Part shown: positions 27,120 to 37,737 of the stretch, one piece after another | Position numbering within the stretch: the stretch's first letter is position 1 | How the letters are laid out: every line of letters begins with the position of its first letter | Assembly (NCBI RefSeq): GCF_012927745.1 | Contig: NZ_JABBKX010000011.1 | Coordinates: 1 to 64,000, forward strand | Origin: Neoroseomonas marina | GTDB taxonomy: Bacteria > Pseudomonadota > Alphaproteobacteria > Acetobacterales > Acetobacteraceae | Direction: 5' to 3' | Length of the DNA stretch: 64,000 bases | Notes under the pieces: model-generated | What the model saw: the letters and a program-made list of their open reading frames with translations, nothing else | What the model was told of the DNA's origin: nothing | Databases searched by the model: none | Made by a program: the position numbers and the translations under genes

Positions 27120-27957
27120 GCCGCGCCTCCCCGCTGGCGGGCGAGGCGCGGATTCAGCGCGTCCGACAGCCCCTCCCCCACCAGGTTGAGCGCCAACACG
27201 GTGAGGAAGATGGCGAGGCCCGGAAAGACGCTCATCCACCACGCCAGTCGGATCACGGACCGCCCGGACCCGATCAGGAAGCCCCAGGTCATCAGGTTTG
27301 GATCGCCGAGGCCAAGGAAGGACAGCGCGCTCTCGAGCAGGATCGCGGAGGCGACCATCAGCGAGGACAGCACCACGATGGGCGACAGCGCATTCGGCAG
27401 GATGTCGGTCACCACGATGGCGATGCGCGACTTGCCCAGTACCTCCGCCGCCTGGACGAATTCGCGCGAGCGCAGGGAGAGGAACTCGGCCCGCACAACC
27501 CGCGCGACCGGCGGCCAGGAGACGACGGCGATGGCGAAGACCACGGACCCGATGGTCGGCGTGAAGATCGCCACCAGCAGGATGGCGAAGACGAAGGAGG
27601 GGATGGTCTGGAAGAACTCGGTGAAGCGCATCACCGCATCGTCCGCGACGCCGCCGAGATACCCGGCAACGGCCCCGAGCGAGACCCCGATGAACAGCGC
27701 CGCGACCGTCGAGACCGCGCCCACCATGAGCGAGATCCGCGCCCCATGCGCGATCCCCGCCGCCACGTCGCGCCCGAGGCTGTCGGAGCCAAGCAGCATC
27801 CCCTCCTCGCCCGGCGGGACGAAGGGGGCCGTCGCCATGTCCCAGGGGCTGCCCGGGAAAAGCACGGAGGCGAAGGCCGCGACCGCGATCACCAGCGCCA
27901 GGATCACCAGGCCCACCACAGCGCCGCGGTTGCGGCGGAAGCGTCGCCAGAAGTCGC

Positions 27958-27961
<4 letters not shown>
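27116..27961 (-). CDS. Oligopeptide-type ABC transporter permease (DppC-like)
   Basis: A 281-residue inner-membrane permease with six predicted helices, an N-terminal helix after basic MSDFWRRFRRNRG, and the coupling-loop EAA motif region (EFVQAAEVLGKSRIAIV). The LGSDSLGRDV motif is typical of DppC/OppC. The ATG at 27961 overlaps the stop of the DppB gene. It pairs with the DppB-like permease at 27958-28944. Confidence 0.93.
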
Positions 27962-28944
<983 letters not shown>

Positions 28945-28947
28945 CCG

Positions 28948-30537
28948 TCAGCCGGCGATGAAGACGTCGTCGAAGGACTTGCTGACGCCGAGGCCGGTGG
29001 TGATGACGTTGCGGACCTTCTTGTCGTAGACGGTCGGGAAGGACAGCTCCATCAGCCAGATCTGCGGCACATCCTCCACCAGGATCCTCTGCACCTCGCT
29101 GAAGGCACGGGCGCGGTCGGCCGCCGCGGCCGCGGCGCGCGCCTGCTGGAACAGCGCATCCACCTGCGGATTGGCATAGCCGCCGGTGTTGGTGAAGGTG
29201 ACCTTCTGGATGTTGGTCGAGACATAGGTGCGCTCGACGCCCAGCGTCGGGTCGCCGAACTGGTAGACGAAGTTGATCGTCGTCTCGTACTCCCAGTTGC
29301 CGACGCGCCGCGCCCAGGACCCGGCATCGGTGCTCTCGAGCTCCAGCGCGATGCCGACGTTGCGCATCGCCTGGCGCAGGTACTCGGACAGGCGCGTCCA
29401 GATCTCGCCATAGGGCAGCGGGATGTGCTTCAGCGTGAAGCGCACGCCCTGCGCGTTGCGCGGATAACCCGCCTGGTCGAGCAGCGCATTGGCCTGCTGC
29501 ACGTTGAAGGCGGCGATCTTCGCATTGGCGTCGAAGAAGCGCGTGGTCGACGCCACCGGCCCGGTCGCAGGCTTGCCGACGCCGAACCACAGCCGGTTGA
29601 CGATGAAGTTGCGGTCGATCGCCATCGACATCGCACGCCGCACGCGCGCATCGTCCAGCGGCTTCACACGATGGTTCAGCTCGATCCATGACAGCGGGGA
29701 GAAGTACTCCCAGCCCTTCGTCTCGACCTCGAGGTTCGGCCGCTGGCGCAGCTGCGGGATGTCGAAGGGCTCGATGTCCGAGGACTGGCTCAGCAGCACC
29801 TGGCCGGATTCCAGCGCGAGGCGACGGCTCTGGCTGTCGGGGATGATGCGGTAGATGATGGTGTCGAGGTAGGGCTGACCCGGCTTCCAGTAGGTCTCGT
29901 TGCGGTCCATGCGCACGAAGTTGCCGCGCTGCCATTCGGTGAGCTTGAACGGACCGGTGCCGACCAGGCGCTGCACCGCCGGCGCCGTGCGGTAGTCCTG
30001 CCCATCGAACAGGTGCTTGGCCACGATCGCTGCCGCGGTCGCGTCGAACATCAGCAGGAAAGGCTGGAAAGCCTGCTTCAGCACGATCCGGACCGTGAGA
30101 GGGTCCTTCGCCTCGCAGGTCTCGATCAGGCTGAAGATCGCCCGCGCGCGGGGCGAGAGCTCCATGTGGAACTTCATGATGGAGAAGACCACGTCGTCCG
30201 CTGTGAAGGGCTGGCCGTCATGCCACTTCACGTTCTCCTGCAGGGTGAACACGTATTCCTTGCCGTCCGGGCTGATCGTCCAGGACTTGGCGAGGACCGG
30301 CTGCGGTTCGAGCGTCGGGGAGAAGGTCAACAGCCCCTGGAAGATCTTCGGCGCGGCCGCGAGCGTGGGTCCCTGCTGGTTCACGCCGATCTGCAGCACC
30401 GGTGGTTCCGGCGTCAGCATCATCTGCAGCGTCCCGCCGCGACGCGGGGCGACGCCCTGGGCCATCGCTTCCTGCACGGTCATCAGGACGGGGGCGGAAG
30501 CAGCGGCAGCCATGAAGCCACGACGCGAGACGGCCAT
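28948..30537 (-). CDS. ABC transporter substrate-binding protein (peptide family SBP5)
   Basis: A 529-residue extracytoplasmic binding protein. The N-terminus MAVSRRGFMAAAASAP has a twin-arginine-like motif and a signal cleaved near AMAQG. Family motifs are PEPPVLQIGVNQQGP at the beginning of the mature protein, VKWHDGQPFTADDVVFS, and VGTGPFKLTEW. It is the first gene of the operon, delivering the ligand to the DppBC permease. The ligand is not readable from sequence, but the downstream deacylase, carbamoylase and M81 peptidase suggest an acylated or modified peptide. Confidence 0.92.
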   Translation of the reverse strand: MAVSRRGFMAAAASAPVLMTVQEAMAQGVAPRRGGTLQMMLTPEPPVLQIGVNQQGPTLAAAPKIFQGLLTFSPTLEPQPVLAKSWTISPDGKEYVFTLQENVKWHDGQPFTADDVVFSIMKFHMELSPRARAIFSLIETCEAKDPLTVRIVLKQAFQPFLLMFDATAAAIVAKHLFDGQDYRTAPAVQRLVGTGPFKLTEWQRGNFVRMDRNETYWKPGQPYLDTIIYRIIPDSQSRRLALESGQVLLSQSSDIEPFDIPQLRQRPNLEVETKGWEYFSPLSWIELNHRVKPLDDARVRRAMSMAIDRNFIVNRLWFGVGKPATGPVASTTRFFDANAKIAAFNVQQANALLDQAGYPRNAQGVRFTLKHIPLPYGEIWTRLSEYLRQAMRNVGIALELESTDAGSWARRVGNWEYETTINFVYQFGDPTLGVERTYVSTNIQKVTFTNTGGYANPQVDALFQQARAAAAAADRARAFSEVQRILVEDVPQIWLMELSFPTVYDKKVRNVITTGLGVSKSFDDVFIAG

Positions 30538-30654
30538 GTTCGAAGTCTCCCTGGATTGTGCCGCGAGGCTATCCCCCCGGCCGCAAGGGGGACAAGGGGA
30601 CCCGCGCCTCGGTGCGTGGACAAGCGCGACGTGCCTGCCTAGCCTCGCGCCACG

Positions 30655-31689
30655 ATGAAGACCTTCGCGCATCCCGATCAGGCAGGGCATACGCCCACCT
30701 TCTTCCTCCAGCGCGGCCAGGTTCGCCGCAACTTCGAGATTCCGGCGCGCGCCGAGGCGCTCGAAGCGGCGCTGCACCGGATGGGGCTCGCACCTTCCGC
30801 ACCGCCGCCGCTCGCACCCGGCGCGCTCGAGGCCGTGCATCGCGCGGATTATCTCGACTTCCTCGCCACGGCCGCGACCGACTGGGCCAAGCTGCCCGAG
30901 CCGGGCCCGGAGGTCGTCGCCAACATCCATCCCGTCCCCGAGATGGTCGCGCAGGGCGGGCGCACGGGCGCCAACATCATCGCGCGGACTGGTTGGTACA
31001 CCGCCGACACGGCCTGCCCGATCGGGCCCGGATCCTGGGCCGCCATCCAGGGGGCGGCGGCCTGCGCGCTCGCCGCCGCGGCGGAGGCGGCCCAGGGCCG
31101 CACCGCCTATGCGCTCTGCCGTCCGCCCGGCCATCACGCCTATGCGGGCCGCGCCGGCGGTCATTGCTATGTGAACAATGCGGCGCTCGCGGCGCAGGCG
31201 CTGCGCGACGCCGGGGCGGCGCGCGTCGCGGTGCTCGACATCGACAGCCACCACGGCAACGGTACGCAGGGTATCTTCTGGGAGCGCGGGGACGTGCTCA
31301 CCATCTCGATGCATGGCGATCCGGACAACTACTATCCCTGGTTCGTCGGCCGCACCTCGGAACGCGGCGCGGGCGCCGGCGACGGACGCAACATGAACCT
31401 GCCCCTGCCCTTCGGCACGCCGGATGAAGGATGGCTCGATGCGCTGCGCTACGCGCTCGCGCCGATCCGCGACTTCAAGGCGGATGCGCTGGTCGTGGCG
31501 CTCGGCTTCGATGCATCGAAGGACGAACCGCTCGGCGCCCTTGCCGTAACGGAAGACGGCTTCGCCCGCGCCGCGCAGATGATCGGCGCGCTGAAGCTGC
31601 CGACCGCGATCACGCAGGAAGGCGGCTACAACGTCGACGTCATCGGGACGCTGCTCGAGCGCTTCCTCGGCGCCTGGGGTGACGCATGA
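30655..31689 (+). CDS. Histone-deacetylase-like / acetylpolyamine amidohydrolase
   Basis: A 344-residue class II HDAC-fold metallohydrolase. The active site shows His160-His161 (RPPGHHA), the metal ligands Asp197 and His199 in DIDSHHGNGTQ, an Asp in LGFDASKDEPLG and the closing QEGGYN. Bacterial members deacetylate acetylpolyamines or small N-acetylated amines. It is divergent from the ABC importer operon by 117 bp, and its stop overlaps the start of the M19 dipeptidase gene (ATGA), so the pair is co-translated. A role in removing an acetyl group from the imported compound is inferred. Confidence 0.9.
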   Translation: MKTFAHPDQAGHTPTFFLQRGQVRRNFEIPARAEALEAALHRMGLAPSAPPPLAPGALEAVHRADYLDFLATAATDWAKLPEPGPEVVANIHPVPEMVAQGGRTGANIIARTGWYTADTACPIGPGSWAAIQGAAACALAAAAEAAQGRTAYALCRPPGHHAYAGRAGGHCYVNNAALAAQALRDAGAARVAVLDIDSHHGNGTQGIFWERGDVLTISMHGDPDNYYPWFVGRTSERGAGAGDGRNMNLPLPFGTPDEGWLDALRYALAPIRDFKADALVVALGFDASKDEPLGALAVTEDGFARAAQMIGALKLPTAITQEGGYNVDVIGTLLERFLGAWGDA

Positions 31690-32696
31690 CCGACGCCGCG
31701 ACGATCCACGCCGCCACGCTGACGCTGGACACGCATATCGACATCCGCTGGCCCGAACCGCCGGATGCGACGCGCGAGACCGACCGGCGCGTCGACTTCC
31801 CGAAGATGCTGCGCGGCGGCCTGAAGGCGGCGGTCTTCATCGCCTATACGCCGCAGGGCAAGCGCGATGCGGAAGGCCTCGCCGCCGCCGCGACGCGGGC
31901 GGATGCGATGCTGCGCCACATCCGGTCCCGCGCGGACGGCAAGGCGCGCCGCTTCTGCGCCACGGCCGCGGAACTGGAAGCCGCGCATGCGGCCCGCGCG
32001 CTCTGCGTCCTGTCCGCCGTCGAGAACGGCAACGCGCTCGCGCGCGACCTCTCGCGCCTGGCGCTGTGGCGGGATCTCGGTGCGATCTACCTCACGCTGA
32101 CCCATGACGGGCACAACGACCTCGCCGACGCGGCGCGGCCGCGGCCCGAACTCGGCGACGGCCCGTCCGAACATGGCGGGCTGTCGGAGCTCGGGCGCGC
32201 CGCCATCGCCGAGATGAACCGAGTCGGATTGCTGGTCGACGTCTCCCACGCCGCCAAATCCAGCATGATGCAGGCGGCCGAGCTCTCCCGCGTGCCGGTC
32301 GTCGCGACCCATTCCTGCTGCAAGGCGCTGTGCGACCATCCGCGCAACCTCGACGACGAACAGCTCGACATGCTGCGGGCGACGGCGGGGCTGGTGCAGA
32401 TCACCGCGCTCGACAGTTTCCTCCGCGCGGCGCCGTCCGGCGGGAAGTCTCCGGCGACGGTGAAGGACATGGCCGACCACGTGGACTACGCGGTCGCGCG
32501 CATCGGCATCGACCATGTCGGACTGTCCTCGGACTTCGATGGCGGTGGCGGCATTCCCGGCTGGAAGGATGCCTCCGAGACGATGAACCTCACGGCCGAA
32601 CTGCACCGCCGCGGCTATGGCGCGCGGGAACTCGACCTGCTGTGGTCGGGCAATTTCCGGCGGCTGATGCGGCTCGCGCAGCGCGCGGCCGCCTAG
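31686..32696 (+). CDS. Peptidase M19 family membrane-dipeptidase-like protein
   Basis: A 336-residue cytosolic-looking member of the renal dipeptidase family; no signal peptide is seen. Zinc motifs are visible: DTHID at about 16-20, the bridging Glu in SAVENGNAL, VDVSHA, ATHSCC and SDFDGGGG. The family hydrolyses dipeptides, including those with D-residues. The ATG overlaps the HDAC-like stop. Its TAG stop shares CTAG with the stop of the convergent gene at 32693. Confidence 0.9.
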   Translation: MTDAATIHAATLTLDTHIDIRWPEPPDATRETDRRVDFPKMLRGGLKAAVFIAYTPQGKRDAEGLAAAATRADAMLRHIRSRADGKARRFCATAAELEAAHAARALCVLSAVENGNALARDLSRLALWRDLGAIYLTLTHDGHNDLADAARPRPELGDGPSEHGGLSELGRAAIAEMNRVGLLVDVSHAAKSSMMQAAELSRVPVVATHSCCKALCDHPRNLDDEQLDMLRATAGLVQITALDSFLRAAPSGGKSPATVKDMADHVDYAVARIGIDHVGLSSDFDGGGGIPGWKDASETMNLTAELHRRGYGARELDLLWSGNFRRLMRLAQRAAA

Positions 32697-33316
32697 TTCC
32701 GCGCTGGCTCGCAGCGGCCCGAATAGGCGAGCGCGCCGCCGCCGCCGAGGCGGAACCAGATCTCGCGCGTCTCGCCACTTGCCGGGTCGCGCGCCGTCTG
32801 GACGTCGTAATAGCAGCTGCCGCGGTTGACCAGAGCCTGCACGCCCCGCTCCAGGCCCATCAGGCGCAGGATCGCATATTCCGCGGGGATCGCCCCGCCG
32901 ACCACGAAAGCCGTCTCCGGCGTCAGCCCGTCGCCCGATGTCAGGATCCGGCGGACGTTCCGCTCCGCCTCCCGCTGCTCGGGCGGAAGGGTGTCGGGCG
33001 CGGGCACGCGGAAGTGGATCTCGTGCTCGGCGCCATCCGTGCCGCGCACTGTCCAGATGTCGAGCACGGTCGCGTTCTCCTCGACGGATCGCTGCCGGAG
33101 GAAGGGCGACCTCAGGTGCAGGATCACCGAATGCGCCTCGATCGCGCGGGCCACGACATAGGCCGTGGCGGGTCCACGGCCATCACCACTCGCCAACACA
33201 CGGGCGATCGCCGCATCCCGCTCCGCTTGGGCGGCATCCGGCGCCTGCGCCCGGGCAGGCAGCATCAAGGCGATCGCAACCAGGATGAGACATGCAGCGC
33301 GCATGACAATGACCAT
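32693..33316 (-). CDS. Exported protein of unknown function
   Basis: A 207-residue protein with a clear signal peptide (MVIVMRAACLILVAIALM, cleavage near ARAQA). The mature part holds two similar segments: the first begins RVLASGDGRGPATAYVV and the second RILTSGDGLTPETAFVV. That internal duplication suggests two copies of a small unnamed domain. Two Cys residues (SCYYDV and GRCEP) could form a disulfide. The ATG at 33316 was preferred over 33304, but either gives an export signal. It ends by sharing the CTAG with the M19 dipeptidase stop. Confidence 0.7.
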   Translation of the reverse strand: MVIVMRAACLILVAIALMLPARAQAPDAAQAERDAAIARVLASGDGRGPATAYVVARAIEAHSVILHLRSPFLRQRSVEENATVLDIWTVRGTDGAEHEIHFRVPAPDTLPPEQREAERNVRRILTSGDGLTPETAFVVGGAIPAEYAILRLMGLERGVQALVNRGSCYYDVQTARDPASGETREIWFRLGGGGALAYSGRCEPARN

Positions 33317-33348
33317 TGGCTCAGACCGTAGCTGGTGGGGCAGTGGGT

Positions 33349-33386
33349 TTGAGAAGGAAACTAATAGGTTGATTATTGCATCAACC
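33349..33386 (+). promoter_or_regulatory. Predicted comM promoter overlapped by an inverted repeat
   Basis: A -35-like TTGAGA (33349-33354) and a -10-like GATTAT (33371-33376) are separated by 16 bases. Within and after the -10 lies a perfect inverted repeat GGTTGAT / ATCAACC (33367-33373, 33380-33386) with a six-base spacer. The repeat would sit over the transcription start, as an operator or leader hairpin would. The comM ATG is 20 bases further on. Confidence 0.4.
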
Positions 33387-33406
33387 AACGCTCGTATGCA
33401 GCAATC

Positions 33407-34924
33407 ATGTCCATCGCGCGCATTGCCACCTTCGCCTTTTCCGGCGTCGATCCCGTGCCGGTCGAGGTGCAGGTCCAGATCGCGCCTGGCTTGCCGGCCT
33501 TCCTTCTCGTCGGCCTGCCTGACAAGGCGGTCGCCGAAAGCCGCGAACGCGTCCGCGCGGCGCTGACCGGGCTCGGCCTCTCCCTCCCGCCGAAACGCGT
33601 GCTGGTGAACCTCGCGCCCGCCGACATCCTGAAGGAGGGGTCGCATTTCGACCTCCCCATCGCGCTCGCCCTGCTCGCCGCGATGGAGATCGTCCCGAAG
33701 GAGGAAGCGGCGGGCTATGCCGCGCTTGGTGAGCTGGCGCTGGACGGGTCGATCAATCCAGTCGCCGGGGTGCTGCCCGCGGCCCTCGGCGCGAGCGAGC
33801 GCGACCTCGGCCTGATCTGCCCCGCCGCGCAGGGTGGCGAGGCCGCCTGGGCCGGGCGGATAGAGGTGCTCGCCGCCCCCGACATCCATGCCCTGCTGAA
33901 CCATTTCCGCGGCACGCAGTTGCTCTCGCCGCCGGCCCCGCCTGTGGCCGAAGCCGCTCCGCGCGCCCTGCCCTGCCTGTCCGAGGTGAAGGGACAGGAA
34001 AGCGCGAAGCGCGCGCTCGAGATCGCCGCCGCCGGCGGGCACAACCTTCTCATGATCGGGCCTCCAGGTGCGGGGAAGTCGATGCTGGCAGCCCGGCTGC
34101 CGGGCCTGCTGCCGGACCTCTCGCCGGCGGAGGCGTTGGAGGTTTCCCTCGTCCACTCCGTCGCCGGGATGCTGGAAGGCGGGCGCCTGGTGATGCGGCC
34201 GCCCTTCCGCGACCCGCACCATTCGGCCTCGATGCCCGCGCTGATCGGCGGCGGGCACCGCGCGCGCCCGGGCGAGATCAGCCTCGCGCATCGCGGCGTG
34301 CTGTTCCTCGACGAATGGCCGGAGTTCCCGAGGCCGGCGCTGGAGGCGCTGCGTCAGCCGATGGAAACCGGCCGCACCGTCATCAGCCGCGCGAACGCGC
34401 ATGTCACCTATCCCGCACGCTTCCAGTGCATCGCCGCGATGAACCCGTGCCGCTGCGGCTATCTCGGTGAGGCCGGGCGCGAATGCGGCCGCGCGCCGCG
34501 GTGCGGGGAGGACTACCAGGGCCGCCTCTCGGGCCCGCTGCTGGACCGCATGGACCTCACGATCGAGGTCATGCCCATCCCCGCGTCCGAACTGACGCGC
34601 GCCCCGGCGGGCGAGACCAGCGCCACCGTCGCCGCCCGCGTCCAGGCCGCGCGCGACGCCCAGCGCGCCCGCTGGAGCGATGCGGGCCCACGCAACAACG
34701 CAGAGGCCGAGATCGGCCACCTGCACCCCCTGCTCGACGCCGAGGCCGAGGCGCTGCTGGAAACCGCGGCGACGCGGCTGCGCCTGTCCTCCCGGGCCCA
34801 TGTGCGCATGATGCGGGTCGGCCGCAGCATCGCCGACCTGGCGGGCAGCCCGACCATCCGCCGCGCCCATGTCGCGGAGGCCCTCGCCTTCCGCCACCGC
34901 ATGCCGGGTCGCGCCGCCGCCTAG
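33407..34924 (+). CDS. comM: YifB/ComM-family Mg-chelatase-like AAA+ ATPase
   Basis: A 505-residue protein with the family N-terminal domain (Lon-like, about 1-170, including FLLVGLPDKAVAESRERV) and an AAA+ module. Walker A is GPPGAGKSML at 218-227. FLDEWPEF (Walker B) and the zinc-like cluster CRCGYLGEAGREC are also visible. ComM is a branch-migration helicase that extends heteroduplex in natural transformation, acting on DNA in the cytosol. Its TAG shares CTAG with the stop of the convergent yraN gene. Confidence 0.93.
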   Translation: MSIARIATFAFSGVDPVPVEVQVQIAPGLPAFLLVGLPDKAVAESRERVRAALTGLGLSLPPKRVLVNLAPADILKEGSHFDLPIALALLAAMEIVPKEEAAGYAALGELALDGSINPVAGVLPAALGASERDLGLICPAAQGGEAAWAGRIEVLAAPDIHALLNHFRGTQLLSPPAPPVAEAAPRALPCLSEVKGQESAKRALEIAAAGGHNLLMIGPPGAGKSMLAARLPGLLPDLSPAEALEVSLVHSVAGMLEGGRLVMRPPFRDPHHSASMPALIGGGHRARPGEISLAHRGVLFLDEWPEFPRPALEALRQPMETGRTVISRANAHVTYPARFQCIAAMNPCRCGYLGEAGRECGRAPRCGEDYQGRLSGPLLDRMDLTIEVMPIPASELTRAPAGETSATVAARVQAARDAQRARWSDAGPRNNAEAEIGHLHPLLDAEAEALLETAATRLRLSSRAHVRMMRVGRSIADLAGSPTIRRAHVAEALAFRHRMPGRAAA

Positions 34925-35313
34925 TCGCCGATCCGGAAGGCGTCCGCTATCCGCCGCACGGTGCCGTCCGCCGCGACGATGACGACGTCGAAGCGCATCC
35001 CCGCCTCCCCGTGGCCGGGATTCGCCGCGACCCACCATTCGGCCGCCGCGACCAGGCGCATCCGCTGCCGGGCGCCAAGGGCGAAGGCGGCCTCGGTCAG
35101 GGACGGCCTCGCCTTCACCTCGACGAAGGCGAGCAGCCCGTCGCGTTCCGCCACCAGGTCGAGTTCCCCCGCCGGAGTCCGCGTCCGCCGCGCCAGGACC
35201 CTCCAGCCGTCGCGGGCCAGCGCGGCCGCGGCGACATCCTCGGCACCGCGCCCGGCGGCCTCGGCACGCCGCCCGCGCAGCAGGCGTCGTGTCGTGTCGC
35301 CGAAACCGCTCAT
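34921..35313 (-). CDS. yraN: YraN/UPF0102 family endonuclease-fold protein
   Basis: A 130-residue protein with the family motifs GxxAExxAxxxL at the N-terminus ([16 protein letters not shown]), [23 protein letters not shown] near 48-70 and [12 protein letters not shown]. This is a restriction-endonuclease-like fold whose function is not established. Only 17 bp separate its ATG from the ATG of the divergent ggt gene. It is paired tail-to-tail with comM, as in many proteobacteria. Confidence 0.9.
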   Translation of the reverse strand: MSGFGDTTRRLLRGRRAEAAGRGAEDVAAAALARDGWRVLARRTRTPAGELDLVAERDGLLAFVEVKARPSLTEAAFALGARQRMRLVAAAEWWVAANPGHGEAGMRFDVVIVAADGTVRRIADAFRIGD

Positions 35314-35330
35314 GCCGCTATCATGCCGGC

Positions 35331-37013
35331 ATGATCCTGCGCCGCGCCATCCTCCTCCTGCTGCTCCTGACCGGCGTCGCCGCCGCGCAGGCGCCGGCGC
35401 GACGGCAGATGGTCGCGGCGGGCCATCCGCTGGCCGCCGAGGCCGGGCTCGAGATGCTGCGCGCCGGGGGCAGCGCCGTCGACGCCGCGGTCGCGACGCA
35501 GATGGTCCTGACGCTGGTCGAGCCGCAATCCTCGGGCATCGGCGGTGGCGCATTGCTGCTGCACTTCCAGGGCGGATCCGGCCGCATCGTCGCCTGGGAG
35601 GGCCGCGAGGCCGCACCCGCCGCGGCGGGTCCGGACCTCTTCCTCCGCGACGGGCGGCCCATGCCCTTCCTGCAGGCGGTGGCGAGCGGCCGCTCCGTGG
35701 GAGTGCCAGGCACCGTCGCGATGCTCGAGGCCGCGCATCGCGAGCATGGTCGCCTCCCCTGGGCGCGCCTGTTCGATCCGGCGATCCGCCTCGCCGAGGA
35801 GGGCTTCCCGGTGAGCGAGCGCCTGGCTCGCGACATCGCCTCCGACGCGACGCTGCTGCGACGCGACGCGAACGCCGCGCGCTACTTCTTCACCGAGCAG
35901 GGCGCGCCCCTGCCGGCCGGGCACCGCCTGCGCAACGCCGCCTTGGCCGCGACGCTGCGCGCCATCGCCGCAGAGGGTGCGGCGGCCCTGGCGCAGGGGC
36001 CGATCGCCGAGGACATCCTCGCCGCGGTCACGCACCATCCGGTGCTGCCGGGGGCCATGGCGGCGACGGATCTGTCGACCTACGCGCCACACCGGATGGA
36101 AGCCGTCTGCGCGCCCTATCGCCGCTGGCGCGTCTGTGGCTTCCCCCCGCCCTCCTCGGGCGGGATCGCGGTGGCGCAGATCCTCGGCCTGCTGGGGCAT
36201 TTCGACATGCCGCGGATCGATCCGCGCGGCGTCGATGCAGCGCATCTGATCGGGGAGTCCGGGCGCCTCGCCTTCGCCGACCGCAACGCCTATGTCGCCG
36301 ATCCGGCCTTCGTCTCCGTGCCGGTGCTGGGTCTCGTCGATCCGGGATACCTCACGACGCGCGCGCAGCTGATCGACCGCGACCGTGCCATCGCCGCCCC
36401 GCGCGCCGGCAACCCGCCCTGGCGCGAGGCGACCTATGCCCCCCAGACCCAGGACCACGAGGCCGGCACCAGCCATGTCTCGATCGTCGATGCCGAAGGC
36501 AATGCGGTGTCCATGACCACGACGATCGAGGCGCTGTTCGGCGCCCGCATCATGGTCCGTGGCTTCATGCTCAACAACGAGCTGACGGATTTCTCGTTCA
36601 TTCCCGAACAGGATGGCCGCCCGGTTGCGAACAGGGTCCAGGGCGGCAAGCGGCCGCGGTCGTCCATGTCGCCAAGCCTCGTCCTGGATTGCGAGGGACG
36701 ACTGTCCATCGTCGCGGGATCGCCGGGCGGGGCGCGCATCATCGGTTATGTCGCGCAGGCGTTGGTGGCGATGCTGGACTGGGGGATGACGCCGCAGGAA
36801 GCGGCCGCGCTGCCGCATGTGGGCAGCGTCGGCAACGGGATCGAAGTGGAGGCGGACACGCCGGCAGCCGCGCTCGCCCCCGCGCTGCGCGCGCTCGGGC
36901 ACGAGGTGCAGGTCCGCGAGATGAATTCCGGCCTGCAGATCATCCGCGTGACGCCCGAAGGCCTGGTCGGCGGCGCCGATCCGCGGCGCGAAGGCGTCAC
37001 GATCGGTGACTGA
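35331..37013 (+). CDS. ggt: Exported gamma-glutamyltransferase
   Basis: A 560-residue periplasmic-type GGT. A signal peptide ([21 protein letters not shown]) is followed by the large subunit ([15 protein letters not shown] near 63-77), and autoprocessing is expected at Thr380 in [18 protein letters not shown]. It would cleave glutathione and gamma-glutamyl peptides outside the membrane. The ATG at 35331 was chosen for the signal peptide. The following gene begins inside its last codons (GTG at 37006). It differs from the signal-less paralogue at 11905-13509. Confidence 0.92.
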   Translation: MILRRAILLLLLLTGVAAAQAPARRQMVAAGHPLAAEAGLEMLRAGGSAVDAAVATQMVLTLVEPQSSGIGGGALLLHFQGGSGRIVAWEGREAAPAAAGPDLFLRDGRPMPFLQAVASGRSVGVPGTVAMLEAAHREHGRLPWARLFDPAIRLAEEGFPVSERLARDIASDATLLRRDANAARYFFTEQGAPLPAGHRLRNAALAATLRAIAAEGAAALAQGPIAEDILAAVTHHPVLPGAMAATDLSTYAPHRMEAVCAPYRRWRVCGFPPPSSGGIAVAQILGLLGHFDMPRIDPRGVDAAHLIGESGRLAFADRNAYVADPAFVSVPVLGLVDPGYLTTRAQLIDRDRAIAAPRAGNPPWREATYAPQTQDHEAGTSHVSIVDAEGNAVSMTTTIEALFGARIMVRGFMLNNELTDFSFIPEQDGRPVANRVQGGKRPRSSMSPSLVLDCEGRLSIVAGSPGGARIIGYVAQALVAMLDWGMTPQEAAALPHVGSVGNGIEVEADTPAAALAPALRALGHEVQVREMNSGLQIIRVTPEGLVGGADPRREGVTIGD

Positions 37014-37737
37014 CGCCCTGCCCTACGCCGTCGAACAGGCCGCCGCGTCGAAGGCCGAGACGACGCGCATGCGCAAGCGCGCCGACGAGATGGATGGCGG
37101 CGGACGCACGCATTTCGGCATCGCGCCGGTCGTGCTGATCATCTTCGCAGCGCTCGGGCTGCTCGACTACGCCTTCGGCATCATCGACACCGCGTCCTGG
37201 ATCGTGCTGATCGTCGGATCGATGATCCTGCTGATCCCGGCGGCAATCATCCATCGTCGCGGCGCCGCGGAATCGGAGCGCGTGCGGCAGGTCGCCCTCG
37301 CGCTGCGGCGCGACGCGAAGGCCGGGTGTGTCCAGCGCCACACGCTGCATCGCGACGCCCGCCACTGGTTCGTGGAGCACGAGCACGGCGTGATGCACCT
37401 CAGCCCAGCCGGGCCGGGCCGGACGCTGTTCCTCGACCTGTCGAGCGTCAGCGACGACCCGCGCCACGATGGCTGGTACGCGAAGCGCCGGATCGACCGC
37501 GACACCTGGCGATGGACCAGCGCGGCCGATGGCGCCGTGCTGCTGTTCTTCGCCGCCGAAGGCGCGCCGGTGGCGCCGAACAGCTTCGCCGCCGCGCTGG
37601 GCCGCGAGGATTCCGACCTTGCCGCGGCGATCTTCGAGGCCGTCGGCTCCCCGGGCGACGGCGACATCATCCCGCGCGACTTCGCGGAGATCGACGCCGA
37701 TCTCCGCGCGCGGATCGCCGCCGCGAAGGCGACCTAG
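37006..37737 (+). CDS. Membrane protein of unknown function
   Basis: A 243-residue protein starting with GTG within the end of ggt. A basic/acidic N-terminus is followed by two close hydrophobic segments ([16 protein letters not shown] near 44-60 and [17 protein letters not shown] near 63-80). The remaining 160 residues are soluble and probably cytosolic, with two internal His-rich stretches ([20 protein letters not shown]). I recognise no domain. The TAG shares CTAG with the stop of the convergent ATPase gene. Confidence 0.65.
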   Translation: MTDALPYAVEQAAASKAETTRMRKRADEMDGGGRTHFGIAPVVLIIFAALGLLDYAFGIIDTASWIVLIVGSMILLIPAAIIHRRGAAESERVRQVALALRRDAKAGCVQRHTLHRDARHWFVEHEHGVMHLSPAGPGRTLFLDLSSVSDDPRHDGWYAKRRIDRDTWRWTSAADGAVLLFFAAEGAPVAPNSFAAALGREDSDLAAAIFEAVGSPGDGDIIPRDFAEIDADLRARIAAAKAT

